A DNA stretch of 64,000 nt from Pedobacter duraquae (lineage in GTDB: Bacteria; Bacteroidota; Bacteroidia; Sphingobacteriales; Sphingobacteriaceae): positions 1 through 64,000 of the forward strand of contig NZ_SNWM01000006.1 in NCBI RefSeq assembly GCF_004362245.1. Reading direction: 5' to 3'. Shown piece by piece: positions 1 to 10,475 of the stretch. The translations under genes were made by a program, and so were the position numbers. Below the pieces are notes generated by a model. That model searched no databases. It was given only the letters and a program-made list of their open reading frames with translations, and had not been told where the DNA came from. How positions within the stretch are numbered: position 1 is the first letter of the stretch; the number at the start of each line of letters is the position of its first letter.

Positions 1-66
1 CAGAGAAGTTAAGCCCACCAGAGCCGATGGTACTGCGGTAACACGTGGGAGAGTAGGTCGGTGCCA
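1..66 (+). rRNA. rrf: 5S ribosomal RNA, 3' part (cut by window edge)
   Basis: The first bases match the conserved 3' half of bacterial 5S rRNA: the segment around AAGCCCACCAGAGCCGATGG, then the CGGTAACACGTGGGAGAGTAGG stretch in shortened view, ending near GGTGCC. The 5' half lies outside the window, so this is the end of an rRNA operon transcribed rightward. The exact 3' end is uncertain by a few bases. A strong terminator follows within 15 nt. Confidence 0.93.
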
Positions 67-78
67 AATCTTAAAGAG

Positions 79-115
79 ACCCTGTAGTGAAAACTACAGG
101 GTTTTCTTGTTTTAT
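79..115 (+). terminator. Intrinsic terminator of the rRNA operon
   Basis: A perfect 10-bp stem (79-88 with 93-102, ACCCTGTAGT arm) closed by a GAAA tetraloop is followed by a T-rich tract. It sits directly after the 5S rRNA and should end the rRNA transcript. Confidence 0.9.
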
Positions 116-276
116 AACATTTCTAGGTTTCTTAGGATTTGTAAGTACAAAGAGTTCTTTACCCATCCCAAAACGGCTTGTATGCTAATCCAAAATGTCT
201 CTGTCAATTTATGTTTGTTCATTTTTGTTCATTCTCTTACAAGCCTTGTTTAATAGGCAGATAATCTGTTATTTTA

Positions 277-308
277 TTGTAGTGGTCATTAAAAGAATCG
301 TAACTTTG
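277..308 (+). promoter_or_regulatory. Bacteroidota-type promoter of the malic enzyme gene
   Basis: TTG at 277-279 and TAACTTTG at 301-308, 21 nt apart, match the Bacteroidota sigma-A consensus (TTTG / TAnnTTTG). The element lies 24 nt before the ATG at 332, leaving a short leader. The rest of the 116-331 gap shows no gene. Confidence 0.65.
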
Positions 309-331
309 AACTTTTTATAAATGACACTTTT

Positions 332-2647
332 ATGAGTAAAACTAATAGGAAACAAGACGCTTTAGATTATCATTCTCAGGGGAGACCTGGTAAAATTCAG
401 GTTGTACCAACAAAACCGACAGCTTCTCAGAGAGATTTAACACTTGCCTATTCACCAGGCGTGGCCGAGCCATGTCTGCGTATTGCCGATAATACAGAAG
501 ATGTATATAAATACACTGCCAAAGGTAATCTTGTAGCTGTAATCAGTAACGGTACTGCAGTTCTTGGTCTTGGCGACATTGGTCCTGAAGCCAGTAAGCC
601 TGTAATGGAAGGTAAAGGATTACTATTTAAGATATTCGCTGATATCGATGTGTTCGATCTGGAATTGGATACCAAGAACATTGACGACTTTGTTAAGATT
701 GTGAAATCTCTGGAGCCTACTTTTGGTGGTGTCAACCTGGAAGATATCAAAGCACCTGAGTGTTTTGAAATTGAAAGGCGTTTGAAAGAAGAGATGAACA
801 TCCCGGTTATGCATGATGACCAGCATGGTACAGCAATCATCTCTGCAGCGGCATTATTGAATGCCTGCGAACTGCAAAAGAAAAAAATGGACAAGATCAA
901 GATCGTAGTGAACGGGGCAGGTGCTGCAGCAATTTCATGCACACGTCTGTACGTTTCTCTTGGCGCCAAAAAAGAAAATATCGTGATGTGTGACAGGACT
1001 GGTGTAATCCAGGACAGCAGACCAAACCTTGATGCTATTAAAGCTGAGTTTGCCACATCAAGAAAAATAAATACACTGGAAGAGGCGATGAAAGATTCTG
1101 ATGTTTTCATTGGTCTTTCTTCTGCAGATACAGTTACGGTGGAGATGTTGAAGTCTATGGCAAAAAATCCTATTGTTTTTGCTATGGCTAACCCAAATCC
1201 GGAGATTGCTTATGAGCTTGCAATCAGCTCACGTAAGGATTTGATTATGGCGACTGGTCGTTCTGATTATCCTAATCAGGTTAATAATGTATTGGGTTTC
1301 CCATACATCTTTAGGGGAGCACTTGATGTACGGGCTACAGCAATCAATGAGCCGATGAAAATTGCAGCAGTAAGGGCTATCGCTGAATTGGCGAAGAAAA
1401 CCGTTCCTGAAGCGGTAAATTTGGCTTACAATGAAAAGAATATCAAGTTTGGTAAGGAATATATCATTCCTAAGCCAATGGATCTTCGTTTGTTAACGAA
1501 CGTATCGGCGGCAGTGGCCAAAGCAGCTATAGAATCTGGCGTAGCAAGAAAAGTGATTCAGGATTGGGATGCCTATGCTGAAGAGCTTAAAGGTAGATTG
1601 GGTGGTGAGGATGCAATCATGCGTGCTATTACCAATAAAGCCAAATCTGATCCTAAACGTGTGGTTTTTGCTGAGGCAGATAATTATAAGATCTTGAAGG
1701 CTGCTCAGATTGTCAAGGATGAAAATATCGCTATTCCAATTTTGTTAGGGAACAAAGCAGCTATTCAACAAATCATCGAGGAAAGCGCACTTGACCTGGA
1801 AGGGGTAACGATCATTGATCCCTTCCTGGAACCTGAGCGTATGCAGAAATATGCTGAATCTTTATATCAGAAAAGACAACGTAAGGGCGTAACGCTTTTT
1901 GAAGCTACCAAGCTTTTACGTGACAGGAATTACTTTGGTGCATCGATGGTTGAATTTGGTGAGGCTGATGCGATGATTTCTGGTCTTACCAAAAACTATG
2001 CGACTACTATTAAGCCAGCCTTACAGATTATCGGTACAGAAGCGGATGTAAACCGTGTTGCCGGAATGTACATGATGATGACAAAGAAAGGGCCGGTATT
2101 TTTCGGAGATACTACAGTAAATGTAGATCCTACGATGAATGAATTGGTAGATCTGACTTTACTTTTGGATCGTTCGGTACGCAAATTCAACATCACGCCA
2201 CGTATTGCAATGTTGTCTTATTCGAATTTTGGTTCTAACGAAGGCATTATTCCTGATAAAGTTAAAGGAGCTGTCAAGATTTTGCATGAACAACATCCGG
2301 ATGTACTGGTAGATGGAGAGATGCAAGGAAACTTTGCCATCAACAATGCCTTGTTAAAAGATAATTTTCCGTTTAGCAGATTGGCTGACGCACCGGCAAA
2401 TACCCTGGTATTCCCGAACTTGGAATCAGGAAATATTGCCTATAAATTATTACAGGAACTTGGCGAGGCCGAGGCAGTAGGTCCTATTTTATTAGGTCTT
2501 AAAAAACCCGTACATATTGTACAATTAGGTAGCTCGGTTAGAGAGATTGTAAATATGGTGACTATCGCTGTGCTTGATGTGCAGGTAAAGCAGCAGGAAG
2601 CCACTGCTAAAAAAGGCGGATTGTTAAAAAGAGTAGCAAAGAAATAA
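332..2647 (+). CDS. maeB: NADP-dependent malic enzyme with C-terminal phosphotransacetylase-like domain
   Basis: Oxidatively decarboxylates malate to pyruvate with NADP+, supplying NADPH and pyruvate. The 771-residue length is that of the long MaeB type. The malic domain fills about residues 1-420: it shows LAYSPGVAEPC, the substrate/metal region KAPECFEIE and HDDQHGTAI, and a Rossmann motif VVNGAGAAA. Residues about 430-760 form a phosphotransacetylase (PTA_PTB) domain starting near RVVFAEADN; in this family it is generally regulatory (binding acetyl-CoA or similar) rather than a proven enzyme. The gene ends 1 nt before ruvA and probably shares its transcript. The ATG start is supported by a promoter just upstream. 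Confidence 0.95.
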   Translation: MSKTNRKQDALDYHSQGRPGKIQVVPTKPTASQRDLTLAYSPGVAEPCLRIADNTEDVYKYTAKGNLVAVISNGTAVLGLGDIGPEASKPVMEGKGLLFKIFADIDVFDLELDTKNIDDFVKIVKSLEPTFGGVNLEDIKAPECFEIERRLKEEMNIPVMHDDQHGTAIISAAALLNACELQKKKMDKIKIVVNGAGAAAISCTRLYVSLGAKKENIVMCDRTGVIQDSRPNLDAIKAEFATSRKINTLEEAMKDSDVFIGLSSADTVTVEMLKSMAKNPIVFAMANPNPEIAYELAISSRKDLIMATGRSDYPNQVNNVLGFPYIFRGALDVRATAINEPMKIAAVRAIAELAKKTVPEAVNLAYNEKNIKFGKEYIIPKPMDLRLLTNVSAAVAKAAIESGVARKVIQDWDAYAEELKGRLGGEDAIMRAITNKAKSDPKRVVFAEADNYKILKAAQIVKDENIAIPILLGNKAAIQQIIEESALDLEGVTIIDPFLEPERMQKYAESLYQKRQRKGVTLFEATKLLRDRNYFGASMVEFGEADAMISGLTKNYATTIKPALQIIGTEADVNRVAGMYMMMTKKGPVFFGDTTVNVDPTMNELVDLTLLLDRSVRKFNITPRIAMLSYSNFGSNEGIIPDKVKGAVKILHEQHPDVLVDGEMQGNFAINNALLKDNFPFSRLADAPANTLVFPNLESGNIAYKLLQELGEAEAVGPILLGLKKPVHIVQLGSSVREIVNMVTIAVLDVQVKQQEATAKKGGLLKRVAKK

Positions 2648-2648
2648 G

Positions 2649-3233
2649 ATGTTTGATTATATTGATGGTAAATTAACTTTTAAATGTCCGGCTTATATTG
2701 TGGTAGAAGCCGGAGGCGTAGGTTATCACGTCAATATATCATTAAACACTTACAGTCTTTTAGCAAATACAGAAAGGTGTAAAGTTTATGTGTGGTTACA
2801 TGTAAAGGAAGATGCACATACACTGTATGGCTTTGCTGACGAGGGGGAGCGAAGATTATTTCTTCACTTGATCTCTGTTTCAGGAATAGGTCCGAATACA
2901 GGTAGAATGATGCTTTCTTCGATTACACCTAATGAAATACAAAGTGCCATCGTAAATGCAGACTTGACATTGATCCAGAGGATTAAGGGTATTGGTGCCA
3001 AGTCTGCGCAACGATTGGTTTTAGAATTACAGGATAAATTAAAGAAGGAAGGTACAGGCTCACTCATTTCTGCGCCTTTAAATAATACAGTACGTGAAGA
3101 ATCCCTTTCTGCGCTGATGATGCTTGGCTTTGCCAAGGCACCTGCAGAGAAAGCGATAGATCAGGCAGTAAAAGTCGGTGGCCCGGAGTTGACTGTTGAA
3201 CAAATGATAAAAATGGCCCTTAAGAGTTTATAA
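2649..3233 (+). CDS. ruvA: Holliday junction branch migration protein RuvA
   Basis: DNA-binding subunit of the RuvAB motor that moves Holliday junctions during recombinational repair. At 194 residues it has family length. The N-terminal OB-fold is followed by two helix-hairpin-helix motifs, VSGIGPNTGR (about 78-87) and IKGIGAKSAQ (about 113-122), then a flexible linker and a small C-terminal helical domain (about 148-194) that contacts RuvB. It starts 1 nt after the maeB stop and is followed 6 nt later by sprA, an arrangement I recall as common in Bacteroidota. Confidence 0.95.
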   Translation: MFDYIDGKLTFKCPAYIVVEAGGVGYHVNISLNTYSLLANTERCKVYVWLHVKEDAHTLYGFADEGERRLFLHLISVSGIGPNTGRMMLSSITPNEIQSAIVNADLTLIQRIKGIGAKSAQRLVLELQDKLKKEGTGSLISAPLNNTVREESLSALMMLGFAKAPAEKAIDQAVKVGGPELTVEQMIKMALKSL

Positions 3234-3239
3234 TATTTT

Positions 3240-6200
3240 TTGCCTTTGAGAAAGACTTCTACCTTAATCATTATTCTCGTTGGTTTATTTTTTTGGCAGG
3301 GCGCTTTTTCGCAGGTAAGGCCACCCGTTAGAACAGGAACCGACACGGTCAGAAATACCTTTGGTGTTCAGGAGAAATCGCGCTTGAACCTGGGCAATGG
3401 CAACAACAGTTTTGCCCCTGTTCCTAATTCTGTAAAACGGGAGGTGGAGTATGATGCCGCCAACAAACAATACATTATCAGGGAAAGAATTGGAGGACGT
3501 TATCTGACAGCTCCGCAATATCTGAGCATCGCGGAGTATCAGCGACTGATTAACAGTGAGATTAAACGAGAGAACTGGCGCTCTTTTTCGAATTCCGAAG
3601 TAGAGGATTATAGGAAGACAGGCATTATCCCACCGATCCAGATTAATAGCAGATCTTTTGAGCGGCTCTTTGGCGGTACAACCATTGATATCCAGCCAAG
3701 GGGCGAGGCTGAACTTACTTTTTTAGGTAGGGTAAATAAGAACGAGAATCCGTTATTTAATGAGCGTCAGCGTGTTCAGAGTAATTTTGATTTTAATCAG
3801 CGTATCCAGATGGATGTTATTGGTAACATCGGAACTAAGCTTAAAATCAATATGAACTACAATACTGAAGCTCAGTTTGATTTTGAGAACCAGATTAAAC
3901 TAGACTATACAGGTGGGGAGGATGACATCATCAAGAAAATTGAGGCAGGTAATGTAACGTTTCCCTTAAATACAACGTTAATTAATGGTACCCAAGCCCT
4001 GTTCGGTTTAAAAACACAGCTCCAGTTTGGAAAGCTAAGTGTGATGTCTGTTTTTAGTCAGCAGAAATCTCAATCCAAACAAATATCCATTAACAATGGG
4101 GCACAGCAAAATGAATTTCGCCTGAGTGCAGATAGCTATGAAGCAAACAAGCACTACTTCCTGGCACAGTATTTTAGGAACAATTACAATAAGAACTTAA
4201 TTAATCCGCCGACTTTAAACTCTGGAATTAACATTACTAAAATAGAAGTCTGGATTACCAACAAAACTGGAAATACCACTGATTCTCGTGATGTTTTGGG
4301 TTTGATTGATCTGGGTGAGAACGCACCTTATAACACGGCTCAGGTATTGGGCGGGGCTGGTTTTTCAGCACTCCCGGCGGGTTTTACTTCTACACAGTTC
4401 CCTCGGCAGTCCAATGATCTCTTATCGAAACTGCCGGCTGATGCGCGACAGACCAATTCAAACGGGATCATCTCTTTTTTCCAGGCCAATGGGGCTACAG
4501 ACAACTTCGCGAAGTTGACCTATGCACGGAAATTATCTGATAGGGAGTATAATTACCATCCACAGTTAGGATATATCTCTTTAAATAATGCACTGAATTC
4601 TGATGAGGTTCTTGCTGTAGCCTATCGTTATACCTATAACGGTGTGGAGTATCAGGTAGGTGAGTTTTCTACAGATGTTTCATTTGATCAGGCGTCGCCA
4701 AAAGTACTTTTCGCAAAGTTGCTTAAGAACGAGACGACAAAAACGAATCTGCCAACCTGGGACCTGATGATGAAAAACATCTATTCCATAGGCGGATACC
4801 AGATTTCTCCACAGAACTTTAAACTTGACATTTTCAGGATTGATGATAATTCCGGTATAGAACGTCCTTTGATTTCTGAAGGGCAGAATACACAGAATAA
4901 GTTATGGATCAATCTGACGGGATTAGATAGGCTGAATCAACAGAATGAGCGTAAGCCGGACGGGATTTTTGACTTTGAAGCTGAGGACAAACCTTTCACA
5001 ATAGCTCCGGATCCTGGGAACACTATTGGAAGTATTGGCGGTACTGCGACGACTGGAAATTCATCAAATGCCGGATTGTCGGCGTTCTCTACCAATACAC
5101 ATAGTGGATACATCACGATTGACCCGCTGAATGGCAGAGTAATTTTTCCTGTGATAGAGCCATTTGGTAAAGATCTGGCTTCGCAGTTTACGCCAACAGA
5201 ACAGACGCTGATAGATAAATACACATTTACAGCTTTGTATGACTCTACCCAGGTTGTGGCAAGACAGTTGTTTACCAAGCAGAACAGGTATGTTATTAAG
5301 GGTTCTTATCAATCTGAGATCTCTTCCGAGTTTAGTTTAAACTCCATCAATGTTCCTGTTGGGTCGGTTAAGGTTTTTGCAGGTACGATACCCTTGCAGG
5401 AAGGATCTGATTTCACGGTAGACTATCAGGGTGGAAGGGTGAAAATCCTGAATACCGGAATTCTTACATCTGGACAAGCTATTAAAATCAGCACAGAAAA
5501 CAATGAGTTGTTCGGTTTACAGCAACGTTCTTTATTTGGAACACGGTTTGACTACCGGGTAAACAACAAGCTGAATCTAGGTGGGACTTTCATGAACCTA
5601 TCAGAAAAACCACTTACGGCAAAAGTGAATATTGGCGAGGAACCGATCAATAACACCATGTGGGGTATGGACCTGAACTATAGTTCGGCATCCAGGTTCC
5701 TGACACGTATGGTGGATAAGCTGCCACTTATATCTACAAAGGTACCTTCAAGCATTGCTTTCTCCGGAGAGTTTGCGCAGTTGATCCCTGGTCACCCTAA
5801 AGCATTAAATGCTGATGGTAGTACTGGTGGTACGAGTTACCTGGATGACTTTGAGGCATCACGATCGGTGATCGACTTGAAGAGTGCTATCGCATGGCAA
5901 TTGTCGGGAACACCACAAATGTTTTCTGAATCACAGCTGACCGATAACCTTGCCTATGGTTATAACCGCGCGAGGATTGCTTTTTATAATATCGATCCTA
6001 CATTTTACAACAGAGGTGCGTCAGCAATTCCTGATTATTTAAAGAACGACAGGAACGCTTTGTCTAACCACTACGTGCGTGAAATTATAGAGCAGGAAGT
6101 TTTTCCTTTCAAAGAAACCGCAACCGGGCAGTCGATCACATTGCCTACGCTAGATGTCGCCTTTTACCCAAATATCCGCGGACCATACAACTATGTAACA

Positions 6201-9200
6201 TCGGGATTCGGTGCTGATGGAAAATTGAATAACCCACGTTCGCGCTGGGGAGGACTATTCCGGAAAATTGAGACCAATGATTTTCAGGCACTGAATATAG
6301 AATATCTTGAACTGTGGGTGATGGATCCTAATATTTATAAACCGGGAAATTCAAATGCAGGAGACTTATATTTCAATTTAGGAAATATCTCTGAAGACAT
6401 TTTAAAAGACGGGCGTAAATCGTTGGAAAACGGATTACCAACAGATGGCGACCGGAGTAAATTTGATGAGACAAGCTGGGGCAGAGTACCAAAGTTGCAG
6501 CCAGTAGTGCAGGCATTTGATAATAATCCGGATGCCAGACGTTTACAAGATGTTGGTCTGGATGGTCTGTCTGATGCTGATGAGCGTGCAAAGTTCGCCT
6601 CAGTCTTGAATCTGATCAAGGCACAATTAAATCCCGACGCCGCATTGGCCTTGGAAAATGACCCCTCTTCAGATAATTATTCTTATTTCCGTGGCCCGGC
6701 GCTGGACCAGGCTCGTGCAGGAATCCTACAACGTTATCAAAGTTATAACGGTACTGAGGGTAACTCTAAAACCGCCCAGCAGTCTCTTGCAGATCTCGGT
6801 CTGGAGAACTCTGCTTCGACTTCATTGCCTGACGGTGAGGATATCAACAGGGATAACAACATGACCCAGTCTGACGAATATTTTCAGTACCGCATTTCTA
6901 TGCGTGCGGGAGATCTGGAAGTAGGTAAAAAATATGTAACTGATAAAGTTGTCTCGCCAGTGAAATTGGCAAATGGACAGACACAGAATGTTACCTGGTA
7001 CCAGATTCGAATTCCTCTGGCAGAATATGATCAAAAATATGGGAACATTCAGGATTTTAAATCTATCCGTTTCATCAGGATGTTTATGACCAATTTTGCC
7101 GATACAGCAATTTTGAGATTTGCGAAGATTCAACTTGTCCGTGGCGAATGGCGTCAATATAACGCAACCAATGACCCTGCGCAGATTATTGTTGACCCAT
7201 CACTGGCGCTCGCCGGAGCGGATAACTCAACACTTGAAGTGGCTACAGTAAACATTGAAGAGAATGGTAAAAGAACACCTATTCCTTATGTAATTCCTCC
7301 AGGTATTGTGCGTGAACGTGACTATAGCAACTACAGAGGAGACACCCGCCAGAACGAACAGTCACTATCATTAATCGTTAAGAATTTAAGAGATGGTTAT
7401 GGCAGGGCGGCATTTAAAACAGGGACAAATGACTTCAGGTCGTACAAGCGCTTGGAAATGTATATTCACCTTGAGGCCTTACAAAATAGCGTGCTTAACG
7501 ATAATGACCTGAGTGGGTTTTTACGAATTGGAACAGACAATCAGGATAACTATTACGAGTATACTCAGCCTCTTATTGTGACGCAGCCAAATACAAGTGA
7601 TCCTTATGCCATCTGGCCTGATCGAAATAAGATGGATATTGATCTGGAGCTCTTCCAGAAAGCGAAGATCGCACGTAACAATGCGAAACTGGTTAACGGA
7701 CAATCCTGGCCCGTAAATATTCCTTTTGAATATACGGATGGGCAGAATACGATTACCGTAAAAGGACAACCGGATATGAGTAAAGTGCGACTCTATATGC
7801 TTGGTATTAAAAACCCAAGACGTACTACTTCCCGGTCTGACGACGGGCTGGATAAGAGTGCGCAGATCTGGTTTAATGAGTTGCGCTTAACAGAATTTGA
7901 TGAGCGTGGTGGCTGGGCAGCAACAGCACGGATGAGCGCTAAGTTGGCAGACTTCGCTGATGTGAATGTTTCAGGAAGCAAGTCGACCATAGGCTTTGGC
8001 TCTCTGGAAAAAAGAGTAAGTGAGCGCAACCGTGCCGACAATGTTTTCTTTGATGTGTCATCAAACATAGAACTTGGTAAATTATTACCAAAGAAAAGTG
8101 GGATTAAGGTACCGATGTTTGTGAGTTACTCTACACAGGTAAGCACACCTCAGTACAACCCAATGACGCCTGATATTGAACTTAAGAACGCTTTGGAAGG
8201 AGCAACAAAAGCTGAGAAAAAGGCGATCCTGAATTACTCTCAGGACTACACAACAAGAAACAGTATTAACTTTACAAACGTCCATAAAGAGCGCGATCCT
8301 GAGAAAAAGGCTAAACTATGGGATATAGAAAATTTGAATGCCAGTTATGCATACACGAAATTCTATCACAGGGATTTCATTAACGAAAACAACATCCAGC
8401 AAACGTATAGAGGATCGTTGGAATATAGGTATGCGGCACAGGCGAGAAGCTATCAGCCATTTGATAAGATTGTAAAAAACAATATGCTGGCCTTAATCAG
8501 GGATATTAATTTTACCCTGATGCCGAGCGCCATTAATTTCAGGATAGATGTAGACCGTTATTATTCTGAGAACAGCTTGCGCAACAATGATCCGGGTAAT
8601 TCTATTCCTGTAAATACGACTTTCAACAAGAACTTCCTGATCACACGTGTCTATGGTATTTCCTGGAATCTCACCCGTTCGCTGACACTGGATTTTGACG
8701 CCACAAACTATTCTATTATTGATGAACCTGAGGGTAGAATCAACGGATTGAAGACTGACACAGTTTGGCAAAATCTTAAGCGACTAGGGCGGACAACAGA
8801 TTATAACCATAACTTAAATGTGACTTATAATCTGCCCTTAAATAAGATTCCGGGTTTGGACTGGGTTACCGTGGCTACGCGTTATGGAACCAATTTTAAC
8901 TGGCAAACGGAGCCTTTATCGACCTTGCGTGATCCCAATATCAATCTCGGGAATACAATCCAGAACTCCAGGAATATTCAGATCAACCCGACGTTGAATC
9001 TAACGAGTTTATACAGCAAGGTAGGCTTTATCCGACGAATGAATAGTAAGACGAAAGACCGGGGAGCGAGTGGATTTTTTGTAGATCTATTGACAAGTAT
9101 CAAAAGTGTGAACGGTGCTTTTACGCAAACCAAGGGAACATTCTTGCCAGGATATCTACCTAAGACGAATTACTTCGGTATTGAGAATGCTACGGGGGCA

Positions 9201-10421
9201 CCGGGACTTGGGTTCGTTTTTGGAAGTCAGCGTGACATTCGCCAGATGGCGCTGAATAATGGCTGGATTACACTAGACACTTTGCAGTCGCAATTGTACA
9301 TTAATACGCTGCGTGAGGATCTTAGTATGACAAGTATAGTTGAGCCGATCCGCGATCTGAGGATCACTTTATCTGCCAATAGAAACAGGACATTAAACTA
9401 TTCGACAAACTTCAGGTACGATAGATCTTCGGAGAGCTTTGAAAATTTCAGCCCGTACACTACCGGTGATTATAACATTTCTTTTATCGCTCTGCGTACC
9501 GCATTCTCTGATAAGACTGGAAGTACATTGTCTAGTGTTTACAACAAATTCATGTCTAACAGGGCTGCCATATCTCAGCGTTTAGGAGCTTCAAATCCAA
9601 ATTCCAGAGGTGGAGCAGATGGATTTGCGGATGGATACAATAAGAATGCCCAAGATGTTATTGTTGGTGCTTTCCTGGCGGCTTATAGCGGTAAGGATGC
9701 ATCGTCAGTCAATTTGAGAACCTTTCCTAAAATCCCTTTGCCAAACTGGAGGATCAATTATAGTGGATTATCCAAACTGGCATTTATTCAGGAGAACTTT
9801 AAATCTATCGATTTGCGCCATGGTTACCGCTCTACATATAGCGTAAACGGATTCAATACTTTGCAGCAATATCAGGAAACTGGCGGCTCCGTATCGAGCA
9901 GGGATAACAACAACAACTTCCTGCCTTATTACCAATATTCACAGGTTACCATTTCCGAGCAGTTTGCCCCATTGATCGGAATAGATACACGTTTCAAAAA
10001 CAACCTGACTGCGAATTTCGAATTTAATAAAAACAGGTTGTTGGGTCTAAGTTTGTCTAACTCGCAGCTGGCACAGCTTTCAGAAAACAATATGGTTTTT
10101 GGATTGGGATATCGAACCAATAAATTCAGGTTCCCATTCGGGCTGTTTAAGCAGGTAAGAATGGATAATAACATGGATTTTAAACTTGATGTAGCTGTTA
10201 GAGATAACAAAACTGTGATCTACCGGGCAGATGTAACAGAAGCAGAAGTATCATCAGGAGCAAAAAATATTTCATTGAGGCCAACGGTAGATTACATCTT
10301 GAACCAAAGGTTTAATATTAAGCTGTTTTATGATTCGAGTATCACTAAACCTTATACCTCGCAGAGCTTTAACACTTCATTTGCCAATTTTGGATTTAGT
10401 TTAAGGGTTACACTGAATTAA
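3240..10421 (+). CDS. sprA: Gliding motility / type IX secretion outer-membrane translocon protein SprA
   Basis: A 2393-residue protein, the usual giant size of SprA (SOV), the outer-membrane translocon that passes CTD-tagged proteins through the type IX secretion system. An N-terminal signal peptide is visible (KTSTLIIILVGLFFW core, cleavage probably after AFSQ). The body is a long run of beta-rich segments with many aromatic/Asn-rich strands, including RGEAELTFLGRVNKNENP near residues 150-170 and the conserved block around SYLDDFEASRSVIDLK. The start is a TTG: 3240 (MPLRK) or, two codons later, 3246 (MRKTS); no ATG lies nearby. Synteny ruvA-sprA-gcvH supports the call. Confidence 0.93.
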   Translation: MPLRKTSTLIIILVGLFFWQGAFSQVRPPVRTGTDTVRNTFGVQEKSRLNLGNGNNSFAPVPNSVKREVEYDAANKQYIIRERIGGRYLTAPQYLSIAEYQRLINSEIKRENWRSFSNSEVEDYRKTGIIPPIQINSRSFERLFGGTTIDIQPRGEAELTFLGRVNKNENPLFNERQRVQSNFDFNQRIQMDVIGNIGTKLKINMNYNTEAQFDFENQIKLDYTGGEDDIIKKIEAGNVTFPLNTTLINGTQALFGLKTQLQFGKLSVMSVFSQQKSQSKQISINNGAQQNEFRLSADSYEANKHYFLAQYFRNNYNKNLINPPTLNSGINITKIEVWITNKTGNTTDSRDVLGLIDLGENAPYNTAQVLGGAGFSALPAGFTSTQFPRQSNDLLSKLPADARQTNSNGIISFFQANGATDNFAKLTYARKLSDREYNYHPQLGYISLNNALNSDEVLAVAYRYTYNGVEYQVGEFSTDVSFDQASPKVLFAKLLKNETTKTNLPTWDLMMKNIYSIGGYQISPQNFKLDIFRIDDNSGIERPLISEGQNTQNKLWINLTGLDRLNQQNERKPDGIFDFEAEDKPFTIAPDPGNTIGSIGGTATTGNSSNAGLSAFSTNTHSGYITIDPLNGRVIFPVIEPFGKDLASQFTPTEQTLIDKYTFTALYDSTQVVARQLFTKQNRYVIKGSYQSEISSEFSLNSINVPVGSVKVFAGTIPLQEGSDFTVDYQGGRVKILNTGILTSGQAIKISTENNELFGLQQRSLFGTRFDYRVNNKLNLGGTFMNLSEKPLTAKVNIGEEPINNTMWGMDLNYSSASRFLTRMVDKLPLISTKVPSSIAFSGEFAQLIPGHPKALNADGSTGGTSYLDDFEASRSVIDLKSAIAWQLSGTPQMFSESQLTDNLAYGYNRARIAFYNIDPTFYNRGASAIPDYLKNDRNALSNHYVREIIEQEVFPFKETATGQSITLPTLDVAFYPNIRGPYNYVTSGFGADGKLNNPRSRWGGLFRKIETNDFQALNIEYLELWVMDPNIYKPGNSNAGDLYFNLGNISEDILKDGRKSLENGLPTDGDRSKFDETSWGRVPKLQPVVQAFDNNPDARRLQDVGLDGLSDADERAKFASVLNLIKAQLNPDAALALENDPSSDNYSYFRGPALDQARAGILQRYQSYNGTEGNSKTAQQSLADLGLENSASTSLPDGEDINRDNNMTQSDEYFQYRISMRAGDLEVGKKYVTDKVVSPVKLANGQTQNVTWYQIRIPLAEYDQKYGNIQDFKSIRFIRMFMTNFADTAILRFAKIQLVRGEWRQYNATNDPAQIIVDPSLALAGADNSTLEVATVNIEENGKRTPIPYVIPPGIVRERDYSNYRGDTRQNEQSLSLIVKNLRDGYGRAAFKTGTNDFRSYKRLEMYIHLEALQNSVLNDNDLSGFLRIGTDNQDNYYEYTQPLIVTQPNTSDPYAIWPDRNKMDIDLELFQKAKIARNNAKLVNGQSWPVNIPFEYTDGQNTITVKGQPDMSKVRLYMLGIKNPRRTTSRSDDGLDKSAQIWFNELRLTEFDERGGWAATARMSAKLADFADVNVSGSKSTIGFGSLEKRVSERNRADNVFFDVSSNIELGKLLPKKSGIKVPMFVSYSTQVSTPQYNPMTPDIELKNALEGATKAEKKAILNYSQDYTTRNSINFTNVHKERDPEKKAKLWDIENLNASYAYTKFYHRDFINENNIQQTYRGSLEYRYAAQARSYQPFDKIVKNNMLALIRDINFTLMPSAINFRIDVDRYYSENSLRNNDPGNSIPVNTTFNKNFLITRVYGISWNLTRSLTLDFDATNYSIIDEPEGRINGLKTDTVWQNLKRLGRTTDYNHNLNVTYNLPLNKIPGLDWVTVATRYGTNFNWQTEPLSTLRDPNINLGNTIQNSRNIQINPTLNLTSLYSKVGFIRRMNSKTKDRGASGFFVDLLTSIKSVNGAFTQTKGTFLPGYLPKTNYFGIENATGAPGLGFVFGSQRDIRQMALNNGWITLDTLQSQLYINTLREDLSMTSIVEPIRDLRITLSANRNRTLNYSTNFRYDRSSESFENFSPYTTGDYNISFIALRTAFSDKTGSTLSSVYNKFMSNRAAISQRLGASNPNSRGGADGFADGYNKNAQDVIVGAFLAAYSGKDASSVNLRTFPKIPLPNWRINYSGLSKLAFIQENFKSIDLRHGYRSTYSVNGFNTLQQYQETGGSVSSRDNNNNFLPYYQYSQVTISEQFAPLIGIDTRFKNNLTANFEFNKNRLLGLSLSNSQLAQLSENNMVFGLGYRTNKFRFPFGLFKQVRMDNNMDFKLDVAVRDNKTVIYRADVTEAEVSSGAKNISLRPTVDYILNQRFNIKLFYDSSITKPYTSQSFNTSFANFGFSLRVTLN

Positions 10422-10423
10422 CG

Positions 10424-10454
10424 TTGGTATAAAGGGCTAGAATATTTATCTTTG
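10424..10454 (+). promoter_or_regulatory. Promoter of gcvH
   Basis: TTG at 10424-10426 and TATCTTTG at 10447-10454, 20 nt apart, fit the Bacteroidota consensus exactly. The element overlaps codons of a longer frame starting at TTG 10452, so it argues that translation starts at ATG 10476 instead. Confidence 0.7.
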
Positions 10455-10475
10455 GTGCAATCAAAACAAATCACA